DNA of 64,000 nt from Candidatus Koribacter versatilis Ellin345 (lineage in GTDB: Bacteria > Acidobacteriota > Terriglobia > Terriglobales > Acidobacteriaceae). How positions within the stretch are numbered: the first letter of the stretch is position 1; every line of letters begins with the position of its first letter. Both the position numbers and the translations under genes were made by a program. Under the pieces are notes generated by a model, which saw nothing but the letters and a program-made list of their open reading frames with translations, was not told the DNA's origin and ran no database searches. Shown here one piece after another: positions 8,378-16,824 of the stretch. The stretch covers positions 3,968,001 through 4,032,000 of the forward strand of contig NC_008009.1 in the NCBI RefSeq assembly GCF_000014005.1, given 5' to 3'.

Positions 8378-9836
8378 TATAACCGATGGCGAACGTCACA
8401 AACGATCCGATGGCCACATACCACGGGAACGGGACCGCGCGCGGCAGCGCAAACTGCGGCACAATCGCTTTTCCCTGCCAGATGTAGATGTTCACCAGGA
8501 AGCCGGCGGTGAGGCCGATCGCTGTGCCCAGTTGGTTCGCGCGCTTGGTCAGCACGCCAAGCAGGAACGTGCCGAGCATGGCGCCCTGCGCGACGGAAGC
8601 GATCGTCAAGCCGAGTTCGACGACCTTACCGCCGCGTCGAGAAAGAATGGCAAGGCAGAAGAGAACGAGTCCCCAGGCGATGGTACCGACGCGAGACAGT
8701 AGCATGCGCGTTTTTTCGGTGGAACTGGGATAGAGCCGCAGCCAGAAATCAATGATCGACGTCGAAGTGAGCGAATTCAGGGCCGCGCTTAGGTTCGACA
8801 TGGCAGCCGCTAAAATCGCGGCGATCAGCAGGCCGGAGACGAGGTGCGGCATCTCAGTGACAATGAACGTGGGGAAGATGCGGTCCGTCTTGGCGAAGGC
8901 GACGCCGTGGTAGAAGACCCAGAGCATCGCGCCGACGCAGAGGAACAGCGCGAACTGGAGAAGCACAGCCACGCCGCTCGCCAGCAGCGCCCAGCGTGAA
9001 TCCTTCAGGCTGCGCGCCGCTAATAGTCGCTGCACGATGAGTTGATCGGTGCCGTGACTCGCGGTCGTCAGGAACGCGCCACCGATTACGCCGGACCAGA
9101 AGGTGTAGGTCTTCCAGAAATCCCAGCTGAAGTCGAAGACCCTGAACTTCCCTGCCGCCGCGGCAGTGGCGTGAATCGCGCCCCAGCCGCCGGGGACGAG
9201 ATGGATGATGGTGAAGAAACCGACGATCGTCCCGCCGATGTAGATGAAGGTCTGGATGACGTCGGTCCAGATCACCGCCGCGAGGCCTCCCTCGAACGTA
9301 TAGATGAGCGTCAATATGCAGACAATGGAGATGGCGATCAGGTCGCGGCTGAAGTCGCTGAAATTACCGAGTTGCGGGCCGAGGGCGATACCGATCACCA
9401 ACGCGACAGCGTAAACGCGAACGCCTTCGGCAGCGGCGCGGGTGATGAGGAAGAGGCCAGCGGTGTAGGTGCGCAGCTTGCCGCCGAAGCGACGCTGGAT
9501 GAGTTGGTAGGCGGTGAACAGGTATCCCTTGAAATATTGCGGGAGCAGGATGATGCAGATGATGACTCGCCCTACGAGGTATCCGAAGGCGAGTTGCAGG
9601 AAGGTGAAGTTGGTGTCGTAAGCGAGACCCGGGACGCTGACCAGGGTCAGAGTGCTGGTTTCGGCGGCGACGATGGAGAGCGCCAGCGCCCACCAGGGAA
9701 TGGATCGGTCTGCGAGGAAATAATCTTTCAGGGTGCGCTGTGACTTGCGGAAGCGCAACCCGAACAGCGTAATACCCGCTAAATATGCCGCGATGATGAG
9801 GAAATCTGCTGCGTTGAGCCCGGCGCGCGCGTGAAT
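8319..9836 (-). CDS. sodium:solute symporter (SSS family), probable ATT start
   Basis: 505 residues if started at ATT (9834-9836). The only other in-frame start, TTG at 9758, would remove most of helix 1 (NAADFLIIAAYLAGITLFGL), and a stop lies upstream of the ATT with no ATG, GTG or TTG between. AGGAGA (9843-9848) is 6 bases before the ATT, which supports it. About 13 membrane helices; the region DYFLADRSIPWWALALSI is typical of SSS proteins, which use the sodium gradient to import sugars, vitamins or organic acids. Substrate unknown. The APC permease follows with overlap, so the two are likely co-transcribed. Confidence 0.85.
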   Translation of the reverse strand: MHARAGLNAADFLIIAAYLAGITLFGLRFRKSQRTLKDYFLADRSIPWWALALSIVAAETSTLTLVSVPGLAYDTNFTFLQLAFGYLVGRVIICIILLPQYFKGYLFTAYQLIQRRFGGKLRTYTAGLFLITRAAAEGVRVYAVALVIGIALGPQLGNFSDFSRDLIAISIVCILTLIYTFEGGLAAVIWTDVIQTFIYIGGTIVGFFTIIHLVPGGWGAIHATAAAAGKFRVFDFSWDFWKTYTFWSGVIGGAFLTTASHGTDQLIVQRLLAARSLKDSRWALLASGVAVLLQFALFLCVGAMLWVFYHGVAFAKTDRIFPTFIVTEMPHLVSGLLIAAILAAAMSNLSAALNSLTSTSIIDFWLRLYPSSTEKTRMLLSRVGTIAWGLVLFCLAILSRRGGKVVELGLTIASVAQGAMLGTFLLGVLTKRANQLGTAIGLTAGFLVNIYIWQGKAIVPQFALPRAVPFPWYVAIGSFVTFAIGYSASLLLGGNHQPDAEISAE

Positions 9837-9918
9837 GTCGTGTCTCCTACGGCGAGTGGATTGCGACCATTATTCACGCTTCCGGCAAAATGCGCGAGGC
9901 GTGGGATAATTTTCGTCA

Positions 9919-10821
9919 ATGAGTTTGTATCTCGGCATCGACGGCGGCGGCACCAAGACCAAGTTTCTCCTCGGCAACGAACGCGAAATCCTCGCGGAAA
10001 CCACAACCGGCGGCAGCAACATTACGCGCAGCGGCGAACCGGCAGTCCGCGAGGCGCTGCTGGTTGGCATGGAGCAAGTTTGCGCTTCGGCGGGCGTGAG
10101 CCCTGCGGAGATCGTGCGGACGGTGGCGGGCATTACGGGATCGGCGAATCCGCGGCCGCGCGCGCTCCTCGAACAGTTCCTGCGCGAGAGGCTCACGGGC
10201 GAAATCGTGATCGTGGGCGACATGGTGATCGCACACCACGCCGCACTCGATGGCGCGCCCGGAGTGCTGGTGAATGCCGGTACCGGTTCCATCGCCTACG
10301 CACGCAACCAGCAAGGCGACACGGCCCGCGCGGGCGGTTGGGGCTTCGCGATTTCGGACGAGGGCTCCGGGCACTGGGTTGGTCGAGTTGCGATCGCAGC
10401 GGCGATGCGTTGCTACGACTCGCGACGCGAGGAAGCTTATCTGCACCACTTGATGGCCGCCCTCGGGGTGGAGGATCCGGTAGACCTCGCGAAGCTCGCG
10501 AACTCTGTCGCGAATCCGGACCTGGCGCAGGTCTTCCCCGCGGTGGTGAACATCGCTCAGAAGGGCGACGAGACCGCGCGCAAGATCCTGGTGAGTGCGG
10601 GCGCGGAACTCTCCTACCTCGCGGAAACCCTGATCCAGCGCCTGTTTCCGACGGTAGAAGCCGTTGCAATCGCGGGAACGGGAGGCATTTTCCGGAACTC
10701 CGTCACCGTGTTCGAATGCTTCTCTGCTGAGCTGCACAATGTTCATCCTGACGTATCGATCACGTTGCCTGAAGCTGATCCTGCGCTCGGTGCTCTGATG
10801 CTGGCGCGACAGCCACTCTGA
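9919..10821 (+). CDS. BadF/BadG/BcrA/BcrD-type ATPase, probable N-acetylglucosamine kinase
   Basis: 300 residues of the ASKHA fold. The phosphate-1 loop GIDGGGTKTK is at residues 6-15, and a phosphate-2/adenosine region (NAGTGSIAYARN near residue 120, then GGWGFAISDEGSGHWVG) matches the GlcNAc kinase branch of the family. It likely phosphorylates an amino sugar or related sugar, which fits recycling of cell-wall sugars. A GATAAT box (9905-9910) stands 8 bases before the ATG with no obvious Shine-Dalgarno, so the message could be leaderless. Confidence 0.82.
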   Translation: MSLYLGIDGGGTKTKFLLGNEREILAETTTGGSNITRSGEPAVREALLVGMEQVCASAGVSPAEIVRTVAGITGSANPRPRALLEQFLRERLTGEIVIVGDMVIAHHAALDGAPGVLVNAGTGSIAYARNQQGDTARAGGWGFAISDEGSGHWVGRVAIAAAMRCYDSRREEAYLHHLMAALGVEDPVDLAKLANSVANPDLAQVFPAVVNIAQKGDETARKILVSAGAELSYLAETLIQRLFPTVEAVAIAGTGGIFRNSVTVFECFSAELHNVHPDVSITLPEADPALGALMLARQPL

Positions 10822-10864
10822 TTCCTGCACAACCATCGGTGCGGCTGGCAGCATCTCGACAAAT

Positions 10865-11518
10865 ATGCCGATGCGCCGCAAACCCGTGCAATCCGAGTTG
10901 CCCCTGCTGATGAAACCACGCAGCCTCGAAGCGCTCGCTCACGACGCGAAGGACTGCCGTAATTGCGATCTCTGGAAGACCGGCACGCAAACCGTCTTCG
11001 GCGAAGGCGGCGCGCATGCGCGAGTGGTCTTCGTCGGTGAACAACCCGGGGATAAAGAGGACCTGGAAGGCCGGCCGTTCGTGGGACCTGCGGGAAACCT
11101 GCTGAATACTGCCCTCGAGCAAGCCGGCATCAATCGCAACGAAGTTTACGTCACGAATGCGGTTAAACATTTCAAGTGGGAGCCACGCGGCAAGCGCCGT
11201 CTGCACAAGAAACCCAACGCTGCTGAGGTTGCAGCCTGCCGTTCGTGGATGGATGGAGAAATCGCGGCGATTCAGCCGGAGATTATCGTTTGCCTCGGAG
11301 CAACGGCAGCGCAGGCGATGCTTGGAAGAAGCTTCCGCGTCACCAAGCAGCGCGGTGAGTTCCTGCCCGGGCCAAACGGAGCGTCGGTCCTGGCGACGGT
11401 GCATCCGTCGTCGATCCTGCGGGCTCCGGATGAGGATGCGCGGCATGAGGAGATGCGGCTGTTTGTAGATGATCTGCGGAAGGTGGCGGCACGGATGAAC
11501 GTGAAGCGGGCAGCGTAG
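10865..11518 (+). CDS. udgX: uracil-DNA glycosylase-like protein UdgX (family 4 fold)
   Basis: 217 residues. The iron-sulfur cysteines are at C31, C34, C125 and C143; motif A is GEQPGDKED (58-66) and the C-terminal motif is HPSSILR (180-186). The insertion KRRLH at 110-114 matches the UdgX R-loop (KRRIH in the studied mycobacterial protein), whose His becomes covalently bonded to the abasic sugar after uracil removal. H114 is the equivalent residue here. Role by family knowledge: tight, uracil-specific capture of damaged DNA. Leu replaces Ile within the loop. Confidence 0.85.
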   Translation: MPMRRKPVQSELPLLMKPRSLEALAHDAKDCRNCDLWKTGTQTVFGEGGAHARVVFVGEQPGDKEDLEGRPFVGPAGNLLNTALEQAGINRNEVYVTNAVKHFKWEPRGKRRLHKKPNAAEVAACRSWMDGEIAAIQPEIIVCLGATAAQAMLGRSFRVTKQRGEFLPGPNGASVLATVHPSSILRAPDEDARHEEMRLFVDDLRKVAARMNVKRAA

Positions 11519-11554
11519 TTGTTGAGTGGCGTCTCCTGGATCACAATAGTGAAG

Positions 11555-11938
11555 ATGAGTGAGAATGCCACTTCTCAGCTGCTGGCGCGCATCGTCGGCA
11601 AGTGCCCAATCTGCAAGCTTCCGCCGCGCCGGCATGCATGGTCGCAGTTGGCGAGCACGATCTGCGGCGATCCGAGCTTCCAGGAATCATTGGCAAACTT
11701 CTTCCAGCTGTTTCGTACCCACGAATGGATGAGGCTCCGAGCCTACCAAGGGTTCGATCCGATGCGCGACGCTGTCGTCGTCTACGCGGTCCGCTGTCCT
11801 GATGGGGGCGCACTCGTCTTAGCGGTCCGGAGCAACTTCGACCTGTACGCGCCGGACGAACTCTATGGCTGCGAGATCATTGATGCGAAAGCGAGTGACG
11901 CTCTGTGCACTCAGCTTGAGAATTGGGAAGATATCTAG
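11555..11938 (+). CDS. hypothetical protein with one CPxC motif
   Basis: 127 residues from the ATG at 11555 (an upstream TTG at 11519 would add 12 residues and has no ribosome site). A CPICKLPPRRH segment near residue 18 could be half of a zinc site. The rest is a mixed alpha/beta sequence with a hydrophobic strand pair (DAVVVYAVRCPDGGALVLAV). I do not recognise a family. It follows udgX on the same strand with 36 bases between. Confidence 0.6.
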   Translation: MSENATSQLLARIVGKCPICKLPPRRHAWSQLASTICGDPSFQESLANFFQLFRTHEWMRLRAYQGFDPMRDAVVVYAVRCPDGGALVLAVRSNFDLYAPDELYGCEIIDAKASDALCTQLENWEDI

Positions 11939-11942
11939 GTCG

Positions 11943-13397
11943 CTACGCTCCCTGCGGCTGCGCCTCGCGCGAGGCCTTCTTCTTGATCTCGATCGAGAGG
12001 CGCTTGATCTTCTGGTTCAGCGTGGAGAGCGGGATGCGAAACTTCTCGGCGGCTTCGGTCTGGTTCCAGCCGACTTTTTCCAGCATGTCCACAATGATCC
12101 GGCGTTCGCAGTCTTCCATGATCTCGAAGAGCGAGGCGTCAGGACGGGTCTCGACGAACGAGAGGCTTGAGCCGCGGCCGACGACGTTGTCGGGCAAAAG
12201 ATCGATGGTGATCGATGGACCGTTGGCGAGAACCACTGCACGTTCGATGACATTTTCCAACTCACGAACGTTGCCTTGCCAGTTGTAATCGAGCAGCGGG
12301 CGCAAGGCTTCGGGGGTCATGCGCATGAGCGGCTTGGCGTTTTCTTCGCAGAACTTCTTGATGAAGTGTTCGCAGAGGAGCGGGACATCCAGGCGGCGCT
12401 GGCGCAACGGCGGCAGGTCGATAGTGATGACGTTCAGGCGGTAGAAGAGGTCCTCACGGAACTTCCCTTCTTTTACGAGCTGGCGCAGGTCCACGTTGGT
12501 TGCGGCGATGATGCGCACGTCTACCTGGATCTCCTGCACGCCGCCGAGGTGCATAAACTTGCGGTCCTGGAGCACGCGCAGGATCTTGGCCTGCGTCTCC
12601 ATGCTCATGGTGCCGATTTCGTCGAGGAAGAGCGTGCCGCCATCGGCGACTTCGAACAGGCCCTTCTTGCTGGCGATGGCCGAGGTGAATGCGCCCTTTA
12701 CGTGCCCGAACAGCGTGGATTCCAACAGGTCGGTCGGCATCGAACCGGTGTTGATGGGCACGAATGCGCGGTCCTTGCGCGTGGAGTTCATGTGGATCGC
12801 TTTCGCGATCAGTTCTTTGCCAGTGCCGCTCTCGCCTTGCAGAAGTACGGTGGAGCGCGAGGGCGCAATCTGGGTCACGAGGTCGAAGATGCGCAGCATC
12901 GGCTCGCTCTTGCCGATAATGTTTTCGAAGTTGTAGCGTTGTTTCAGGGCGCGCTTCAGTTGCAGGTTTTCTTCTTCAACGCGGCGGCGTGCGATGGCAG
13001 CGCCTACGTCGGCGAGCAGCTTCTCGTTGTCCCACGGCTTCTGGATGAAGTTGGTGGCGCCCGCCTGCATCGCGTTCACTGCGTTTTCCACGGTGCCGTA
13101 GGCGGTGATCATGATCACGGAAATTTCGGTATCGCGGCTGCGGATCTCTTTCAGGATTTCGATGCCATTGCGATCTGGGAGCGCGAAGTCGAGCAGAACG
13201 AGGTCGTAGGGATGCGCCGCCATCTGCATTAGGCCGTCGCCACCATCCACGGCGGTGTCCACCTGGTAGCCTTCGAGTTCGAGCAGGGTCTGCAGCGATT
13301 CGCGGATCGCGGCTTCGTCGTCAATGATGAGCACTACGCCCGCGGCGCTCAGCTCGCGGGCACTGTTGCTCGTGCGGGAGACCGCAATTTCAGGCAT
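11943..13397 (-). CDS. NtrC-family sigma-54-dependent response regulator
   Basis: 484 residues: receiver domain (acidic pair D26-D27, phospho-acceptor D70, K120), AAA+ domain with Walker A GESGTGKE (188-195) and Walker B GTLFLDE (254-260), and a C-terminal Fis-type helix-turn-helix (WNQTEAAEKFRIPLSTLNQK). It should activate RNA polymerase-sigma-54 when phosphorylated. The sigma-54 contact loop reads GAFTSA (235-240) instead of the standard GAFTGA. The start codon lies inside the 3' end of the histidine kinase gene, so the two are translationally coupled partners. Confidence 0.92.
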   Translation of the reverse strand: MPEIAVSRTSNSARELSAAGVVLIIDDEAAIRESLQTLLELEGYQVDTAVDGGDGLMQMAAHPYDLVLLDFALPDRNGIEILKEIRSRDTEISVIMITAYGTVENAVNAMQAGATNFIQKPWDNEKLLADVGAAIARRRVEEENLQLKRALKQRYNFENIIGKSEPMLRIFDLVTQIAPSRSTVLLQGESGTGKELIAKAIHMNSTRKDRAFVPINTGSMPTDLLESTLFGHVKGAFTSAIASKKGLFEVADGGTLFLDEIGTMSMETQAKILRVLQDRKFMHLGGVQEIQVDVRIIAATNVDLRQLVKEGKFREDLFYRLNVITIDLPPLRQRRLDVPLLCEHFIKKFCEENAKPLMRMTPEALRPLLDYNWQGNVRELENVIERAVVLANGPSITIDLLPDNVVGRGSSLSFVETRPDASLFEIMEDCERRIIVDMLEKVGWNQTEAAEKFRIPLSTLNQKIKRLSIEIKKKASREAQPQGA

Positions 13398-16302
13398 TCA
13401 CAGCCTTCCTGACCATGGGGAACTCCATCGTGAACTGCGTGCCCTCGCCGGGGCGGCTGTCCACGCGGATCTTGCCCGCATGTTCCTGGATAATGCCGTA
13501 GGTCACAGCCAATCCGAGGCCGGTGCCTCCGGAGTGGCCCTGCCGCGGCGATTTCTTCGTGGTGAAAAATGGATCGTAGATGCGTTGGATGTGTTCCGGC
13601 GCAATGCCGCTTCCGGTGTCGCATACCTCAACCTCAACCGCGCGGCCGTTGCGCGTGGTGATGCTCAGCGTGCCGCCCGAGGGCATCGCATCCTTGGCGT
13701 TGAGGAAGAGGTTCAGGAACACTTGCTGCAACTTGCCGGTGTTGCCGTAGATCTTGGGCAGCGTAGGCGCGAGGTGGTTTTCCACCTTCACGCGCGAGGT
13801 CTTTAGCTGGTGCTCGAGTAAGGCGAGCGTGTCGCTGACAACCTTGTTGATGTCTACTTCAGCAAATTCGCTGCTGCCGGTGCGGGAGAAGTTCAGCAGG
13901 TTGTTAACGATCTCCGAGGCGCGGAACGTCTGTGTGGTGATCTTCTCGAGCAGCGCCGAGCGGCGTTCATCGCCCTGCAACTGCTTGGAGAGCATCTGCG
14001 CGTAGGACGAGATCACCGCAAGTGGCGTATTGACTTCGTGCGCCACGCCGGCGGCCAACAATCCAATGGACGAAAGCTTTTCTGCCTGCGCCAATTGCGA
14101 TTCGAGTTCGACGCGATCGGTCATGTCGTCGAGGATGATGATGCGGCCGATGACGTTGAAATCGCGCGTGACCAGCGGTGCGATAGCGATGTTACAAATG
14201 CGCGTGTCGCCCGCGGGAGTGCCCATGCGGAACTTATAGAGATTGTTAATGCCGGGAACCTGGCGGACGCGATAGAACTCTTCCACGAAATTCAGCGGGA
14301 AGACATCGGAGAGGCGCTTGCCGAGGGCCTCCGCGCGGGGCAGCGCGTACATCACTTCCATCTGCGCATTCCACGATTCGATCTTGTCTTCGAGATCGAC
14401 GGCGAGCACACCGACGCTTACGGATTCGACAATGTTCTCGTTGAATTCCTTGAGCCGCTCGTACTCGGTGATTTTTTCTGCGAGCGACTGGTAGAGGCGC
14501 GCGTTCTGCAGCGCGATGCCGATGTAGCCGGCCAGCGTCTCGAGCAGCTCTACATCTTCGCTGGAGAGGAAGTCGCCCTCAGTGGTCTTGCCAAGGCCGA
14601 CCATCGCGATGGTGCGGCCCATCACCGTGCAAGGCAGATAGTAGTTCAGATCGAGGCGGCGAATGGTCTCGCGCGCGCCGGGATTTTCGCGAACTGCCTG
14701 GCTGGTGTTGTCGAAGAACAGGTGCCCGGCTGCAGCCATGTCCGGACGCTCTTCGTTCATGAAGCTCATGTCGAGCCCGGTGGTCTGCGAGATGCCGCAG
14801 CTCTTTGCCAGCACCCAGCGACTTTGTTCATCGTGCACGAAGACGGCGATGCGATCGACGAGCAGCGTGCGCGAGAGGCGGTCCACAATGGACGCCAGCA
14901 TCTTGTCGAGATCGGTTTCGGAGTTCAGGTCGCGGCCGAATTCGATGAGCGTCTTACGGTAGTCATACCGCTTGCGATAGAAGAACTTGTCGAGCTTGTC
15001 CTGGATCCAGTTCTTGAACGGATCGAAGAGCAAGGCCGTGACGACGATCGCCGCCATCAATCCGGCTGGGCCGGCGCTCGGGAAGTTCTTGTGGAACATT
15101 TCCGAGGCCCCGCCGATCGCCATGAAGTAAATACCGGTGATCGTGCCGGCGGCGAGTGTGTAGGCCATGCCGCGCTTGAAGATGAGGTCCACGTCCATCA
15201 GGCGATAGCGGAAGATGGCGTAGCCGAAGGTCAACGGGAGGAAGATCAGTGAGAGCACCGAGATCTTCATGGCCGCGGTCGGCAGGCTGCCGCGCAGGTA
15301 CGGGATGACGTAGAAGATGGTGAACGGCGCGATCGCCATGAACGTGCCGCGGGTCACCCACTTCATCTGCTGACGCAGGATGGGCGAGGCGGCATTCGCG
15401 TAGGTCTGCCAGAGCACCACGGTCGCAGCCACGAAATACACCGCGAGATACAGCATCTGGCCGCGGTCGAGGTTCCAGCGCAGGACTTCACTGGGGCGCA
15501 GGAAATTCAGCGCCACGATATGCAGCGAAAGCAGCGCGGCGGGCACCGCATAGACAGCAGGCACCAGCCACTTGTGTCGCTTTACTACGTCTTTGGTCTC
15601 GGGGAATGTGAGCGCGAAATGCAGGAAGAGCGCCGGCTGTAACAGCCATGCGGTCACGTTTGACCAGTAGATGATCCAGTCGAACTGGTTCAGCTTACCG
15701 GTGAAGTGGAACGAGTAGTAAACGAACGACGCCAGGCAGAACAGGTAGAAATGGGTCGCCTTTGGGGCCGTCCAGCGCCGGAACAGAACGTAGATGCCGA
15801 TGCCAAGGTAAATCAGCGCGATGAGGCGCAAGCCGCCATTCAGGGAGCGATCGGCCGGAGTGAGAATCACCGGGACTTCGATCGGCACATTGCTGCGGGT
15901 CAGCGAGAAAGTAGCCTTTGACCAGCTTCCGGTGCGGTAAATCTGCCGCACTTGCACGGCTTTGCGGGTAATATCGACGCCGTTGATGGCGATCAGGACG
16001 TCACCCTGCTTGATACCGGCCTTCTCGCCGGGGCCGTCGGCCTCGACCTTTTCGGCCTTGAGATGGCCGCCGGATTCCACCCACCAGACGCCGTCGGTAG
16101 GGGTCTCGAACTCCCGCTCTTTCTGGAAGTTAATGAAGGAGAATACGATTGCAGTCGCGGTCAGCAGCGCCACAACGGCGGCAACGAAGCGGACTTGATT
16201 CTCCTTCAGCATGGGCCGGTTCCGTCCTTTGCCAGAGCTGGTGGGAAGGACGGTAATCTCCGGCGAATCCATGTGCAAATCTACTGCCATCTCACTTTGC
16301 AT
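13390..16302 (-). CDS. membrane histidine kinase with PDZ, GAF and PAS domains
   Basis: 970 residues from ATG 16302; upstream in-frame codons lack a ribosome site. Order: one helix (about 30-50), an extracytoplasmic PDZ-like region (EKAGIKQGDVLIAINGVDI, about 90-150), about seven further helices (about 160-410), a GAF-like domain (about 440-620), a PAS domain (about 630-730), HisKA with H755 in GVAHEVNTPL, and a HATPase domain with GGTGLGLAV near residue 930. It phosphorylates the adjoining NtrC-type regulator. The PDZ plus seven-helix sensor suggests an envelope-protein or stress signal; the ligand is unknown. Confidence 0.9.
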   Translation of the reverse strand: MQSEMAVDLHMDSPEITVLPTSSGKGRNRPMLKENQVRFVAAVVALLTATAIVFSFINFQKEREFETPTDGVWWVESGGHLKAEKVEADGPGEKAGIKQGDVLIAINGVDITRKAVQVRQIYRTGSWSKATFSLTRSNVPIEVPVILTPADRSLNGGLRLIALIYLGIGIYVLFRRWTAPKATHFYLFCLASFVYYSFHFTGKLNQFDWIIYWSNVTAWLLQPALFLHFALTFPETKDVVKRHKWLVPAVYAVPAALLSLHIVALNFLRPSEVLRWNLDRGQMLYLAVYFVAATVVLWQTYANAASPILRQQMKWVTRGTFMAIAPFTIFYVIPYLRGSLPTAAMKISVLSLIFLPLTFGYAIFRYRLMDVDLIFKRGMAYTLAAGTITGIYFMAIGGASEMFHKNFPSAGPAGLMAAIVVTALLFDPFKNWIQDKLDKFFYRKRYDYRKTLIEFGRDLNSETDLDKMLASIVDRLSRTLLVDRIAVFVHDEQSRWVLAKSCGISQTTGLDMSFMNEERPDMAAAGHLFFDNTSQAVRENPGARETIRRLDLNYYLPCTVMGRTIAMVGLGKTTEGDFLSSEDVELLETLAGYIGIALQNARLYQSLAEKITEYERLKEFNENIVESVSVGVLAVDLEDKIESWNAQMEVMYALPRAEALGKRLSDVFPLNFVEEFYRVRQVPGINNLYKFRMGTPAGDTRICNIAIAPLVTRDFNVIGRIIILDDMTDRVELESQLAQAEKLSSIGLLAAGVAHEVNTPLAVISSYAQMLSKQLQGDERRSALLEKITTQTFRASEIVNNLLNFSRTGSSEFAEVDINKVVSDTLALLEHQLKTSRVKVENHLAPTLPKIYGNTGKLQQVFLNLFLNAKDAMPSGGTLSITTRNGRAVEVEVCDTGSGIAPEHIQRIYDPFFTTKKSPRQGHSGGTGLGLAVTYGIIQEHAGKIRVDSRPGEGTQFTMEFPMVRKAVNA

Positions 16303-16390
16303 GCTGGTTTCCGCTAAGTCACAGGAAAACCAGCGCCTACGAAAATTATATGTCCAGTCAATCCCGAAATCGGAAAGAGTGTACAAAAAA

Positions 16391-16600
16391 TCATATTCCT
16401 ATCTGCTTGATAGACGGGCTTCTCCCGGAAACGGTGGGAGGAATACTTGGGACGAATGGAATTTGGAAGCGTGCTCGGGAGCGGGAAAGGCGCGATTGGA
16501 GACGAATGTTTGGATTGACTCTGGGCTCCAGCAGCCAGAAAATCAGCTTCCAGTCGATCAGGAAGCTGACCAGCATGCGGTACCCCTTTGGGTAGCGCAT
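16391..16600 (-). CDS. possible small hydrophobic-basic peptide
   Basis: ATG at 16600 preceded by AAAGGTGG at 8 bases opens a 69-residue frame, MRYPKGYRMLVSFLIDW with a hydrophobic start and an Arg/Ser-rich end. The first 35 codons look gene-like, the rest less so. No family recognised. The rest of the 16303-16824 interval shows only the hairpin described next. Confidence 0.25.
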   Translation of the reverse strand: MRYPKGYRMLVSFLIDWKLIFWLLEPRVNPNIRLQSRLSRSRARFQIPFVPSIPPTVSGRSPSIKQIGI

Positions 16601-16627
16601 AAGCACCACCACCTTTCAACGTGAGAT

Positions 16628-16651
16628 CGCCCGGTGATTCCGCACCGGGCG
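16628..16651. terminator. 9-bp perfect hairpin in the histidine kinase-nuoB interval
   Basis: CGCCCGGTG (16628-16636) pairs perfectly with CACCGGGCG (16643-16651) across the 6-base loop ATTCCG. It is followed by a moderately T-rich run on the plus strand. It may be a terminator or an attenuator ahead of nuoB. Confidence 0.4.
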
Positions 16652-16824
16652 TTCGCTTCTTACGGCAAAGTCGGTGCTTCTTCGGAGCAATCGAAGCTCT
16701 CGGCACGATGAAAGTTCCTCCCAATGTACCCCCGCGCAAATTCTTGACCATGTGACGGCTATCACAGCCCTCGGGTATGCCGATTTGGCACCATGAAGCT
16801 GCCGGAACCACGGCTGAGGCAAGC

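Noticed and set aside
14038-15252. 404-codon open frame on the plus strand inside the histidine kinase gene
   Set aside because: It is antisense to clear PAS, GAF and kinase motifs, and its composition (Val/Glu/Asp/Arg-rich, no domain) is typical of shadow frames in GC-rich genes.
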